Origin: an uncultured Caulobacterales bacterium
GTDB lineage: Bacteria; Pseudomonadota; Alphaproteobacteria; Caulobacterales; Caulobacteraceae
Direction: 5' to 3'
Assembly: GCA_903837135.1 (NCBI GenBank)
Contig: CAILTK010000033.1
Span: 62,001-126,000, forward strand
Length of the DNA stretch: 64,000 nucleotides
The stretch's first letter is position 1. Each line of letters begins with the position of its first letter. The translations under genes and the position numbers were made by a program. The notes under the pieces are model-generated. The model did not search any database. It was given only the letters and a program-made list of their open reading frames with translations, and was not told where the DNA came from. Positions 1 to 8,595 of the stretch are shown piece after piece.

Positions 1-2255
1 CCACCGAGTTCGCGGGCGAAGAACTGCAGGAAGGTGCGCCAGAGCTGCAGCTGGCGCGGCTCGCCCTGCACCCCGTGCCGCTGGCCCGGGTACAGCATCA
101 GGTCGAACGGGACGCTTCGGGCCTGCAGCGTCGCCATCACGGCGATGGAGTTGGAGAACTGCACATTGTCGTCGGCCATGCCCTGCAGCAGCAGGAGCCG
201 GCCGCTGAGCTTGTCGAGGCGCGGGATCACCGCCGAGGCGTCGTAGGCCTCCTTCTCCGTCTGCGGCATGCCCATGTAGCGCTCGGTATAGTGGGTGTCG
301 TACTCGCGCCAGTCGGTGGGCGGGGCGCCCGCCGCGCCGGCCTTCAGCCGGGTGCGGGGGTCGGTCAGCATGCGCAGGGTCATGTAGCCGCCGTAGGACC
401 AGCCGGAGACGCCGACGTTGGCGCCGTCCACGAAGGGTTGCCGGCGCAGCCAGTCGATGCCGGCGACCTGATCGTCGACCTCGACCGAGCCCATCTTGTG
501 GAAGATCTGTCCTTCGAAGGCCATCGGCCGGTTGGCCGAGCCGCGGTTGTCGAGCTGGAACACCACGTAGCCGGCCTCGAGGTAGAGCTTCTCGTTGGCC
601 GAGCGCCAGCTCCGGGTCACCGTCTGCACGCCGGGACCGCCATAGACCTCGACAAGGGCCGGATAGCGCCTGGCCGGATCGAAGCCGACCGGCTTCAGCA
701 CCACGTAATGCAGATCCGACCCGTCGGCGGCCTTGAGCACGCCGAACTCCGGCTTGGGATAGCGTGCGGCGTACGGGAAGAAGGGGTGGCCGGCGGCGAG
801 CGGGTTCTGCTCGATCCAGTGCAGGCGCTCGCCGGCGACGTTGTAGAGAGCGGTCTGCGGCGGGGTGTCGGGATCGGAGTAGTAGCCGACGAACACCTGG
901 GCCGACTTCGGCATCACCGCCGTCCACCAGCCCTGGCCGTGGGTGATCGCCTTCGGCGCGCCGGGATCGCGATAAGACACCGCGTAGAGCTGCCGTTCGA
1001 TCGGAGTGTCGCCCGAAGCCATGAAGTAGACCACCCCCTTGGCCTCATCCACGCCGGCGAGGCCGGGCGCGTGGGCCCCCGCGCCGCCGCCGCCGCCCGC
1101 GCTCGAGTAGGCGCCATGGGTGATCTGCCGCACGAGCGTTCCGTCGCGACGGTAGAGGTAGAGCTGGTTTACGCCCGAGCGGATCGACCCCCAGATGAAC
1201 TCCCCGCTCTTCAGCGGATAGAGATCGTCGGTCAGCGGGATCCACGGGGCTTGATGCTCGTGCACGATCAAGGTGGACGCGCCAGTCCTGGGGTCGACGC
1301 GCAGGAGGTCGAGGGTCTGCTGGTCGCGGCTCTGGCGCTCCACATAGAGGTCGGAGCCGTCGGCGGACCATTTCACCCGCGCCAGATAGATGTCTGTATT
1401 CGGACCAAGGTCGACCTTCACCGGCTTGGCGCCAGGTTCGACGCCTTGCACGTAGAGCTCGACGATGGCGTTGGGCTCGCCGGCGCGCGGATAGCGCTGG
1501 GTGACGACCTTGGAGCCGGAGGTTCCGATCTCGAGCCGGTCGAGCAGCTTCACCGGGCTCTCGTCCACGCGCGTGAAGGCGATCGCCCTGTCGCCCGGCG
1601 CCCACCAGTAGCCGGTGTAGCGGCCCATCTCCTCCTGGGCGACGAACTCGGCCACGCCGTAGCTGACGGGTCCCTTGCCGTCGGTGGTGACGGCCTGCTC
1701 GGCCCCGCCGGCCAGCCCGACCAGATAGAGGTTCTGGTCGCGCACATAGCTGGCGAAGCGGCCGGTGGGCGAGACCTTGGCGTCGGTGGCGCCGGGCTTG
1801 ACGTCGAGCTTGCGCACCTTGCCGGTGAGGGCGTCGGCCAGATAGAGGGCGCCGCCGGCGGGGATCAGGATCTGCTCGCCCTTTTCGTCCCAATGATAGT
1901 CGACCACCCCCGACAGGGCGGCCGTGCGCTGACGTTCGCGCCGGGCCTTCTCCTCGTCCGAGATCGCCTGGCCGGACGGCTCTACCGCTTCGCCGGCGAT
2001 CAGGAGCCTGGGCTCGCCGCCGGCCGCAGGCGCCGCCCACAGATCGAGCTTGTACTGGTTGTTGGCTTCGGCCTTGAGGTAGGTGACCAGCTTGCCGTCC
2101 GGCGACACCTCCACGCCCCTGGCGGTCGGACCGGCCAGCGCCGGGCTGGCGAACGCCCGTTCGGGGGTGAGGGCCCCGGGAGCCCAGGGCGGCGTTCCGG
2201 CGGCGGCGGCGGTGGTCATGGCGGCGGCCAGGGTGACAAGAGCGACGGTCCTCAT
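1..2255 (-). CDS. DPP IV-like S9 family serine peptidase (3' end outside window)
   Basis: Predicted exported prolyl dipeptidyl peptidase that removes N-terminal dipeptides in the periplasm. The first residues (MRTVALVTLAAAMTTAAAA) form a signal peptide. About 480 residues of beta-propeller follow, then an alpha/beta-hydrolase domain. The catalytic triad is visible: Ser in GVSGWSYGGY, Asp in QGMADDNVQFS and His in YPGQRHGV. About 751 codons are seen with no stop; the frame runs off the window edge just after the RELGG segment, close to where the family normally ends, so only a few residues should be missing. The start ATG at 2255 is the only one that keeps the signal peptide. It is divergent from rfbD, 106 bp away. 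The family is certain, the exact substrate is not. Confidence 0.9.
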   Translation of the reverse strand, partial: MRTVALVTLAAAMTTAAAAGTPPWAPGALTPERAFASPALAGPTARGVEVSPDGKLVTYLKAEANNQYKLDLWAAPAAGGEPRLLIAGEAVEPSGQAISDEEKARRERQRTAALSGVVDYHWDEKGEQILIPAGGALYLADALTGKVRKLDVKPGATDAKVSPTGRFASYVRDQNLYLVGLAGGAEQAVTTDGKGPVSYGVAEFVAQEEMGRYTGYWWAPGDRAIAFTRVDESPVKLLDRLEIGTSGSKVVTQRYPRAGEPNAIVELYVQGVEPGAKPVKVDLGPNTDIYLARVKWSADGSDLYVERQSRDQQTLDLLRVDPRTGASTLIVHEHQAPWIPLTDDLYPLKSGEFIWGSIRSGVNQLYLYRRDGTLVRQITHGAYSSAGGGGGAGAHAPGLAGVDEAKGVVYFMASGDTPIERQLYAVSYRDPGAPKAITHGQGWWTAVMPKSAQVFVGYYSDPDTPPQTALYNVAGERLHWIEQNPLAAGHPFFPYAARYPKPEFGVLKAADGSDLHYVVLKPVGFDPARRYPALVEVYGGPGVQTVTRSWRSANEKLYLEAGYVVFQLDNRGSANRPMAFEGQIFHKMGSVEVDDQVAGIDWLRRQPFVDGANVGVSGWSYGGYMTLRMLTDPRTRLKAGAAGAPPTDWREYDTHYTERYMGMPQTEKEAYDASAVIPRLDKLSGRLLLLQGMADDNVQFSNSIAVMATLQARSVPFDLMLYPGQRHGVQGEPRQLQLWRTFLQFFARELG

Positions 2256-2361
2256 CGTCAAGCTCTAGCATCGGTTCGCGCGACGACGCCATGGCCTCGC
2301 CCGCTTCCTTATCGCGCCCGGAGACGCTAGCTAGTCCTCGTCCAAAGGGTGCGAGCCGACG

Positions 2362-3231
2362 ATGCGTAAGACGATTCTGGTGTTCGGCCGTTCCGGTCAG
2401 GTGGCGACGGCGCTGGCGGAGCTTGGAACGGCGAGCGATGCGAAGCTGGAGTTCGCGGGTCGAGACCGCTGCGACCTGCTGGTCGACGATCCGGCGCGCC
2501 TGATCGGGCAGCTGGTCCCGGCGGCGGTGATCAACGCCTCGGGCCATACCGCGGTCGACAAGGCCGAGAGCGAACCGGAGGCCGCGATGCGGCTCAACCG
2601 GGATGCGCCCGCCGCCATGGCCCGCGCGTGCGCCGCCCTGGAGATCCCTTTCGTGCACATCTCAACCGACTATGTATTCGACGGCGCCAAGACCCAGCCC
2701 TATGTGGAGACCGATCCGATCGGTCCGCTTGGCGTCTATGGGCGCAGCAAGGCGGAGGGCGAGGCCGAGGTCGCCGAGATCGGCGGGGCCTGGACCATTT
2801 TCCGTACCGCGTGGGTCATGAGTCCGGGTGGGGCGAATTTCGTGAACACCATGCGCCGCTTCGCCGCCGAGCGGGAGGTCATGCGCGTGGTCGATGACCA
2901 GCACGGTCGCCCGACCCTGGCGGCCGACATCGCCGCCGTGTGTTTGGAGACCGCCCGGCGGAGCGCCGACGGCGATCGCTCGCTGCAGGGGCTATTCCAC
3001 CTCGCCGGAGACGACGACGCGACCTGGGCCGACGTAGCCGAACGGGTGTTCGAGCATGCGGGCCGGCGCACAGGCCGGCGGCCGGCGCTGGCGCGGATCT
3101 CGACGGCGGATTATCCGACCCCGGCGCACCGGCCGGCGAACTCCCGGCTCGATACGGCCAAGCTGCAGCGGACGGCGGCCTGGACGCCGCGCCCCTGGCG
3201 CGACACGGTGGACATCTGCCTTGCCGGCTGA
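2362..3231 (+). CDS. rfbD: dTDP-4-dehydrorhamnose reductase
   Basis: Last step of dTDP-L-rhamnose synthesis: NAD(P)H reduction of dTDP-4-dehydro-L-rhamnose in the cytoplasm. The 289-residue length fits the family. It has the N-terminal Rossmann motif (VFGRSGQVATAL), the STDYVFDG motif and the SDR catalytic YGRSK (Tyr-X-X-X-Lys). The partner genes rfbA, rfbB and rfbC are 34-42 kb away rather than adjacent. The downstream glycosyltransferase overlaps its 3' end by about 11 bp, so the two are probably translated from one message. The rhamnose made here most likely feeds the polysaccharide locus in this window. Confidence 0.93.
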   Translation: MRKTILVFGRSGQVATALAELGTASDAKLEFAGRDRCDLLVDDPARLIGQLVPAAVINASGHTAVDKAESEPEAAMRLNRDAPAAMARACAALEIPFVHISTDYVFDGAKTQPYVETDPIGPLGVYGRSKAEGEAEVAEIGGAWTIFRTAWVMSPGGANFVNTMRRFAAEREVMRVVDDQHGRPTLAADIAAVCLETARRSADGDRSLQGLFHLAGDDDATWADVAERVFEHAGRRTGRRPALARISTADYPTPAHRPANSRLDTAKLQRTAAWTPRPWRDTVDICLAG

Positions 3232-4231
3232 TCCGGCCGGCGGCGCCCTCGGCGGCGCCGCGCCAACCGTGCAGGTGGTCATCGTCGCCTATAAGTCCGG
3301 CGCGACCCTGCAGCGGTGCGTAGACTCCCTCGAGCGGCAGACCTTCGCCGATTTCGAGGTCGTGGTGTGGGACAACGGCGGCGGCGAAGCCGCGATGCAG
3401 CCCTTGCGCGCCGGGCCGCGTCTCCGGACTGTCGTCAGCGACGAAAACCTCGGCTTCGCCGCGGCCAACAACCGCGCCGCCGCCCTTTCCCGCAGCCGCT
3501 ACATCGCCCTGCTCAACCCCGACGCCTTCGCCGAACCGACCTGGCTGGCCCGGCTGGTGGAGGCGGCCGAGTCCTCGGGCGCCGAGGCGGTGGCCTCGCT
3601 GCAGCTCGACGATGGCGACCCGAGCCTGCTCGACGGCGCCGGCGACTGCATGTCGATCGCCGGCGTTCCCTGGCGCGGCGGGTTTGGCCAGCCGCTCTCC
3701 GCGGCGCCCGCCGTTCGCTGCGAGGTCTTCTCGGCCTGCGGCGCCGCGGCCCTCTATCGGCGCGACGCCTTCGAGGGCCTGGGCGGCTTCGAGGAGCGGT
3801 TCTTCTGCTATTGCGAGGACGTGGATCTGGGCTTCCGCCTGCGGCTGTCCGGCGGGCGATGCCTCCTGGAGCCGGGCGCGGTGGTGCGCCACATGGGCGG
3901 CGCCTCGAGCGGCGGCCGGGGATCCGACTTCGCCGAGTATCATGGGACGCGGAACCGGCTCTGGACCTTCCTGCGCAACATGCCGCTGTGGCTGATGCCG
4001 ATCGCCCTGCCCGCCCACCTCCTGACCGTGGCCTATGTGCTGCTGCGCAGCCCGCGGCTCCTGCGGATAAGGCTGAGCGCGCTGGGGGAGGCCTTTCGCC
4101 GTCCGGAGATGTTCCGCGCCGCGCCCCTTTCGAAGCGCGGGAGCCGGGTGGCGGTCGCCCGCAGTCTGTCCTGGTCGCCCGTGGCGCTCAGCCGACGCGC
4201 CGTGGTCACCCGCCCGTGGCGGCCGTGTTGA
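3221..4231 (+). CDS. GT2 family glycosyltransferase, rhamnosyltransferase-like
   Basis: Transfers a nucleotide-activated sugar, plausibly dTDP-rhamnose because it is coupled to rfbD. The GT-A fold is recognisable: VQVVIVAYKSG at the start, an ENLGFAAANN segment, the metal-site equivalent LLNPDAF, and the acceptor-side motif CYCEDVDLGFRLR. The C-terminus has a hydrophobic membrane-associated stretch (LWLMPIALPAHLLTVAYVLL). The chosen start is TTG at 3221, which has a GGTGGA Shine-Dalgarno 8 bases upstream and overlaps the rfbD stop; GTG at 3269 is the alternative. This gives 336 residues, usual for WbbL-like enzymes. The 3' end overlaps the convergent epimerase gene by 26 bp. Donor specificity is inference. 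Confidence 0.85.
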   Translation: MPADPAGGALGGAAPTVQVVIVAYKSGATLQRCVDSLERQTFADFEVVVWDNGGGEAAMQPLRAGPRLRTVVSDENLGFAAANNRAAALSRSRYIALLNPDAFAEPTWLARLVEAAESSGAEAVASLQLDDGDPSLLDGAGDCMSIAGVPWRGGFGQPLSAAPAVRCEVFSACGAAALYRRDAFEGLGGFEERFFCYCEDVDLGFRLRLSGGRCLLEPGAVVRHMGGASSGGRGSDFAEYHGTRNRLWTFLRNMPLWLMPIALPAHLLTVAYVLLRSPRLLRIRLSALGEAFRRPEMFRAAPLSKRGSRVAVARSLSWSPVALSRRAVVTRPWRPC

Positions 4232-5315
4232 GCTCCGCGATCGCGCAGGCGATGTGATAGAAGGACGACGCCGGCGACGGCTCCGCCACGAAGCTTCCAT
4301 CCGATTTCAGCTTGTCCCACCACAGGCCCGCCAGCGGCTTGTCGAGATAGAGCTTCAGCCCCGTCACGGCGGCGACGGCGGCCGCCTGGTCCCCCAGGAT
4401 CACCGCCGCCTTGATCCATTCCGTCTGGGGCCAGAGCCGCGCCACGTCGTCATGGATCGATCCGTCGTCGAGAAGCTGTTGCGTCGCCACGCCGCGGCGG
4501 GCGTCCACGCCCGATTGTCCGATGCGGAACATCTTGACCGCCGCCTCGTGCGCGTCTCCGCGCCCGCGCAGCCGCGACCAGCGCTCCAGGAGCCAGGCCC
4601 ATTCGAACTGGTGACCGGGCTCGACGATCCGCCCGTCCACCCCCTCCGCGAACCGCCAGCCCGGCGCGAAAAATTCGTGCAGGGCGCCGCCGTCGTCGAT
4701 GAAGCGGCTCATGGCCAAGGCGACGATCTCGTCCGCCGTCGCATTCCAGACCGGGTTCGCGTCGATCTCGGCCCAGGCCAGGCAGGCTTCGAGCAGGTGC
4801 ATGTGGGGATTGGACTGGCGGTCGTGGCGCGCGGGCGGCTCGCGGAAGCCGCCGTCCGGCCAACGCCAGGCTTGCATCGCCTTCATCAGGGCGCCGGCGC
4901 GGTCGCGCAGGTCGCTCCGCTCCGGGAGCGCCCGCGCCGCCTGCGCCAGGGCGAACAGGGCGAAGGCCTGGTCGTAGAGCCAGGCGGTTTCGTCCATGGG
5001 CGCACCGTCCGGGGCGACCAGGGTGCGGAAGAAGCCGTCCGCCCGCTGATAGCGATTGAGGAAGAAGTCGAGGCCGTGCGCCGCCGCGTCCCGCCACGGT
5101 CCGGTCCAGCCGAGCCGCCCCGCCGTGGCGTAGACGTAGACCTGCCGGGCCTGGACCCGCGCGCGCCGGTCGGCGGCGACCGGTTCGCCGTGATCGTCCA
5201 GCGCCTCGTGGAAGCCGCCCCGCGCGTGGTCCGCCCCCTTCTTCCACCAGAGCGGCAGGGCCGCGTCGGTGAGCCAGGTCATCAGCTCCGCAGCGGGCGC
5301 GGTCAGGACGCTCAT
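4206..5315 (-). CDS. AGE family epimerase/isomerase
   Basis: Member of the N-acylglucosamine 2-epimerase/mannose isomerase family, an (alpha/alpha)6-barrel. Visible family features are the RARVQARQVYVYATA segment, DETAWLYDQAFALFALAQA, NPHMHLLEACLAW and the EPGHQFEWAWLLERW motif with its active-site histidine. The chosen ATG at 5315 (MSVLTAPAAEL) lies just behind a GAGGTGGAGAG ribosome binding site; a GTG 12 bases further upstream sits inside that site and is less likely. Length 369 residues is slightly short for the family but complete. Whether it epimerises a GlcNAc-type sugar or isomerises mannose/glucose cannot be told. The context suggests a role in sugar supply for the glycan genes. Confidence 0.85.
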   Translation of the reverse strand: MSVLTAPAAELMTWLTDAALPLWWKKGADHARGGFHEALDDHGEPVAADRRARVQARQVYVYATAGRLGWTGPWRDAAAHGLDFFLNRYQRADGFFRTLVAPDGAPMDETAWLYDQAFALFALAQAARALPERSDLRDRAGALMKAMQAWRWPDGGFREPPARHDRQSNPHMHLLEACLAWAEIDANPVWNATADEIVALAMSRFIDDGGALHEFFAPGWRFAEGVDGRIVEPGHQFEWAWLLERWSRLRGRGDAHEAAVKMFRIGQSGVDARRGVATQQLLDDGSIHDDVARLWPQTEWIKAAVILGDQAAAVAAVTGLKLYLDKPLAGLWWDKLKSDGSFVAEPSPASSFYHIACAIAELNTAATGG

Positions 5316-5433
5316 GGGACTCTCCACCTCGGACGGACGCCTGCGCGCCGTACTTCACTCACGGACGCTGTCTTTAGCCTGCGGGGCGAGCCGCTCGCCA
5401 GGGCCTTCGTCTCAAGACTTCGGAGCCAAGGAT

Positions 5434-5452
5434 AGGGACGTCTGACGTCCCT
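5434..5452. repeat. Short perfect inverted repeat upstream of methyltransferase gene
   Basis: The sequence AGGGACGT-CTG-ACGTCCCT is an 8-bp perfect inverted repeat with a 3-base centre, in the 278-bp space between the epimerase and methyltransferase genes. A TATAAA box lies about 45 bases downstream, at 5495-5500. No U-tract follows, so an operator for a dimeric regulator fits better than a terminator. The rest of this intergenic stretch shows nothing I recognise. Confidence 0.35.
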
Positions 5453-5593
5453 GTGCACCGCCCGCCGTTTTCAACTCGGGCGCGCGATCCTCCCTATAAA
5501 CCGGGCGGCGGTCGGCGTAGAACCGTGGCCGCGCCTCGCGAAGACGACGTTTCGGACGACCCCTGGGCGCGTGTTTCTGGTTGGGATGACTGT

Positions 5594-6397
5594 ATGAGCC
5601 GGCGCGACAACGCTTTGGATGGCCTGAACCTCGAGGGGTTGGGGCTTGAGATCGGGCCGAGCTATTCGCCCTTGGCTGCGGGCCACCCGGGGTTGAACGT
5701 GCGGGTCATGGACCACCTCGACCAGCAGGGACTGATCGAGAAGTACGGATCCCTGGGTCAGGACACGTCCGTCATCCTACCGGTCGACTATGTCTGGGAC
5801 GGCCACGCCTACATCGACATGGTCGGGGAGGAGCGATTTGACTGGATTCTCGCCTCCCATGTGATCGAACACATGCCTGATATTGTCGGCTTCATCAACG
5901 AATGCGCCGAAATTCTGCGGCCGGGCGGCGTCATATCGCTGGTCGTTCCGGACAAGCGCTTCACGTTCGATCACCTGCGGATGACGTCAAGTCTGGCCGG
6001 CGTGATCGACGCGGCGCTTACCCGGCGCCGAATTGCCTCGGCGGGAACCGTGGTCGAGGCCCTGTTCCACCAGTCGGCGCAGGACTCGTCGATTTCTGGC
6101 GAGCCCACCGACTTCAAGCACGCAGCGGATCTCATGCGGTACTGGCTGGAGCGCCCCGCGCCGGACCACTACGTTGATGTGCATATGTGGGCGTTCACCG
6201 CGAGCAGCTTCAGGCTGCTGATCGAAGAACTGTGGATGCTGGGGCTGATCAAAGTGCGGGAGACGAGATTCGCGGCGCCGGACGGGGTCGAATTCTTTGT
6301 CCAGCTCTCCGCGGAGGGGGCGGGACCCGATGTCAGCCGCCTGACCCTGAACCGGAACGCACTCATGGAGGCCGGGCCTCTCCCGGGCTCCCGATAA
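5594..6397 (+). CDS. SAM-dependent class I methyltransferase (EIG family)
   Basis: Likely cytoplasmic methyltransferase acting on a sugar intermediate. SAM-binding motif I is GLGLEIGPSYSP. A post-I region ending in VRVMDHLD, ILASHVIEHMPDI (motif II region), ILRPGGVISLVVPDKRFTFDH and the late VDVHMWAF motif follow. The same set of motifs recurs in the proteins at 29405-30256 and 44402-45187, so all three belong to one family. The start ATG at 5594 gives 267 residues; an in-frame GTG about 14 codons upstream is also possible because the Shine-Dalgarno is weak for both. It is followed by the aminotransferase gene on the same strand, 175 bp away. The acceptor is unknown. Confidence 0.8.
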   Translation: MSRRDNALDGLNLEGLGLEIGPSYSPLAAGHPGLNVRVMDHLDQQGLIEKYGSLGQDTSVILPVDYVWDGHAYIDMVGEERFDWILASHVIEHMPDIVGFINECAEILRPGGVISLVVPDKRFTFDHLRMTSSLAGVIDAALTRRRIASAGTVVEALFHQSAQDSSISGEPTDFKHAADLMRYWLERPAPDHYVDVHMWAFTASSFRLLIEELWMLGLIKVRETRFAAPDGVEFFVQLSAEGAGPDVSRLTLNRNALMEAGPLPGSR

Positions 6398-6455
6398 GGC
6401 GGGCGCCGACGGGATCGGAGGGCGGCCGCAAATAGGCGCGCCGGCGCTGCACCAG

Positions 6456-6492
6456 CACGCAGGCAGGCACGCACGCAGGCACGCAGGCAGGC
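6456..6492. repeat. Short degenerate CACGCAGG/CAGG tandem repeat
   Basis: An intergenic microsatellite-like run made of CACG and CAGG tetranucleotides lies 80 bp upstream of the aminotransferase gene. It is simple-sequence DNA with no coding role seen. Confidence 0.6.
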
Positions 6493-6572
6493 CGAAACAA
6501 TCGGTCATAGGGTTTGAGTCGATGCGGGCGCGTCGGACATCTATCAGCGGCCGCCACGGTTTAGGAACGTCC

Positions 6573-7727
6573 ATGACCATCGCCTTCATCGATCTCGCCG
6601 CCCAGCAGCGCCGTCTCAAGCCGCAGATCGACGCCGCCATCCAGAAGGTGCTGGCGCACGGCGCCTATGTGATGGGGCCGGAGGTCCGTGAGTTCGAGGC
6701 GCAGCTGGCGGCGTTCGGACAGGCCAGACGGGCCCTGTCGTGCGCCAACGGCACCGACGCCATCGCCCTGCCGCTGATGGCCTGGGGGATCGGCGCCGGC
6801 GACGCGGTGTTCTGCCCGAGCTTCACCTTCGCCGCCACGCCCGAGGTCGTCCCCTGGACGGGCGCCGAGCCGGTTTTCGTCGACGTGCTTGAGGACACCT
6901 ACAACCTGGATCCCGACAAGCTCGAGGCGGCCATCGCGGCGATCAAGGCCGAGGGCCGCCTCGAGCCTCGGGCGGTGATCGCCGTCGACCTTTTCGGCCA
7001 GCCCGCGGACTATCCACGGATCGCCGAGATCGCCCGCCGCCATGGACTCAAGCTGATCGCGGACAGCGCCCAGGGCTTCGGCGGATCCCTGCACGGCAAG
7101 CATCCGATCCACTGGGCCGACGTGGCCACCACGAGCTTTTTCCCGGCCAAGCCGCTGGGCTGCTATGGCGACGGCGGGGCGGTGCTGACCAACGACGACG
7201 CCCTGTGGGACGTGATGGACAGCCTGCGGGTTCACGGCAAGGCGGTGGCGGCGGACCTCGAGGGCCGCAGCTTTGACCACGATCCCAAATACCTGAACAC
7301 CCGCATCGGCATGAACTCGCGCCTCGACACCCTGCAGGCGGCGATCCTGATCGAGAAGCTCGCCGTATTCGCGAGCGAGATCGAAGCGCGCCAGACGGTC
7401 GCCGCCCGCTATGCGGAAGGTCTGTCCGACGTCGTCAAGGTTCCCGCCGTGATCTCCGGCGGCGTATCGGTCTGGGCCCAGTACACCGTCGAGCATGACG
7501 ATCGTGACGGCCTCGCCGCGCATCTGAAGACCCAGGGCGTCCCGACGGCCGCCTACTATCCGGTGCCCATGCATCGCCAGGCCCCCTATGCCCACTATCC
7601 CCAACCGGGCGGCTTGCCGGTGTCGGAGGCCGCGGCGGATCGGGTGATCGCCCTGCCGATGCACGCCTACCTGGAGGCGGATATTCAGGACCGGATCATC
7701 GCCGCCGTGCGCGGCTATAACGGTTGA
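6573..7727 (+). CDS. DegT/DnrJ/EryC1 sugar aminotransferase, WbpE-like
   Basis: PLP-dependent transaminase that adds an amino group to a keto-sugar nucleotide. The PLP lysine is in SFFPAKPLGCYGDGGA (Lys about 193); the preceding IADSAQGFGG contains the pyridine-nitrogen aspartate; NSRLDTLQAAIL is the family dimer-interface motif. These segments resemble WbpE, the UDP-2-acetamido-2-deoxy-3-oxo-glucuronate aminotransferase, more than perosamine synthases. No wbpA, wbpB or wbpD partner is visible here, so the substrate must come from elsewhere or differ. The ATG at 6573 follows an AGGAA site by 5 bases; length is 384 residues. The family is certain, the sub-specificity is from memory of motifs. 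Confidence 0.88.
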   Translation: MTIAFIDLAAQQRRLKPQIDAAIQKVLAHGAYVMGPEVREFEAQLAAFGQARRALSCANGTDAIALPLMAWGIGAGDAVFCPSFTFAATPEVVPWTGAEPVFVDVLEDTYNLDPDKLEAAIAAIKAEGRLEPRAVIAVDLFGQPADYPRIAEIARRHGLKLIADSAQGFGGSLHGKHPIHWADVATTSFFPAKPLGCYGDGGAVLTNDDALWDVMDSLRVHGKAVAADLEGRSFDHDPKYLNTRIGMNSRLDTLQAAILIEKLAVFASEIEARQTVAARYAEGLSDVVKVPAVISGGVSVWAQYTVEHDDRDGLAAHLKTQGVPTAAYYPVPMHRQAPYAHYPQPGGLPVSEAAADRVIALPMHAYLEADIQDRIIAAVRGYNG

Positions 7728-7900
7728 TCGCCGAGCACGGCCGTGGTCGACAGGCCCGTTCGCCGGCGAACCCACGGGGGCGTCGCGGGTTCGGACGCGG
7801 TCGTCGCGCCGACCCCGGTTTCGGGCTCGACACGCTTCGGCATGTGACTATGGTGTGATGACAGAGGTGAAGCGATTTATATCTGATCAGGCGCGTACGG

Positions 7901-8587
7901 ATGTTGGACAAGGCCTATAAATACGCCCTGGGCATGGGCCGCTGGTGTGGTGTCGCTCAGAACGTACGTCGTCATTTCAAGATCGCCAAGGCCTATCCTC
8001 TGGATTGGTGGATAGTCGAATGGGAGTCTTTGGAACTGTTGTTGAGCGAAGACTTCGCTCAGCTGTTTCAGCCTGAAAACCTCGCGGTAGACACGGAGAG
8101 CAACAATGTCTTCTGCGCCCATTATGGCATCCAGCATGCTCATGATTTCATACGCGACGTGAACGGACACTTGATCGACGATCTCGCCGGACAGGTGCCG
8201 CTGTTGCAGGAGAAATACCGCAGCCTGCTCGATCGTATGGACCTCGCTTTCGCCGGCTCCGAAGTGCTTGTCGTGCGCGAAAGCCTGCGGACGACGCGGG
8301 AACTGGAGGCCGGCATCTCCGCCGCTGAAACCGAGGCGCGCGCGCGGCGGCTCCTGGCGGTTCTCGCGGCGCGCTGGCCGACCACCCGGATCGATCTCCT
8401 GGTGCTGGAAGGCGGCGCCGATCGGGCCGACATTCCAGTGGGCGAGCATCGCATCGCCATCGACAGCCTCGAGGATCTGAACGAGGCCGGTCAGTGGCGC
8501 GCCGAGGCCTGGGACCGGGTGTTCGAGCGACAGGCTGTCCGGCCCATGGGCGCACGCACACCGCTGGCTCAATTGGCCCAAGGTTGA
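7901..8587 (+). CDS. DUF1796-like putative papain-fold cysteine peptidase
   Basis: The protein of 228 residues resembles the DUF1796 family, predicted papain-like cysteine peptidases of unproven activity. The family pattern seen is RWCGVAQNVRRHF (candidate nucleophile Cys about 16), the AYPLDWW motif, then HYGIQHAHDF with conserved histidines and the EKYRSLLDRM helix. The second half (DLLVLEGG) is a small alpha/beta segment. It is followed after only 8 bp by a methyltransferase gene, so both are probably co-transcribed. DUF1796 genes are often found among glycan genes, but their job there is unknown. The assignment rests on motif resemblance, not on a search. Confidence 0.6.
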   Translation: MLDKAYKYALGMGRWCGVAQNVRRHFKIAKAYPLDWWIVEWESLELLLSEDFAQLFQPENLAVDTESNNVFCAHYGIQHAHDFIRDVNGHLIDDLAGQVPLLQEKYRSLLDRMDLAFAGSEVLVVRESLRTTRELEAGISAAETEARARRLLAVLAARWPTTRIDLLVLEGGADRADIPVGEHRIAIDSLEDLNEAGQWRAEAWDRVFERQAVRPMGARTPLAQLAQG

Positions 8588-8595
8588 AGAGTCCC

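Noticed and set aside
75-2330. A 751-codon open frame on the plus strand opposite the S9 peptidase
   Set aside because: It is the antisense image of the peptidase gene, with Arg/Gly/Val/His-rich low-complexity composition; the minus-strand frame has signal peptide and catalytic triad.
6456-6492. Possible CRISPR-like repeat
   Set aside because: Units are tetranucleotides without spacers; simple-sequence repeat only.
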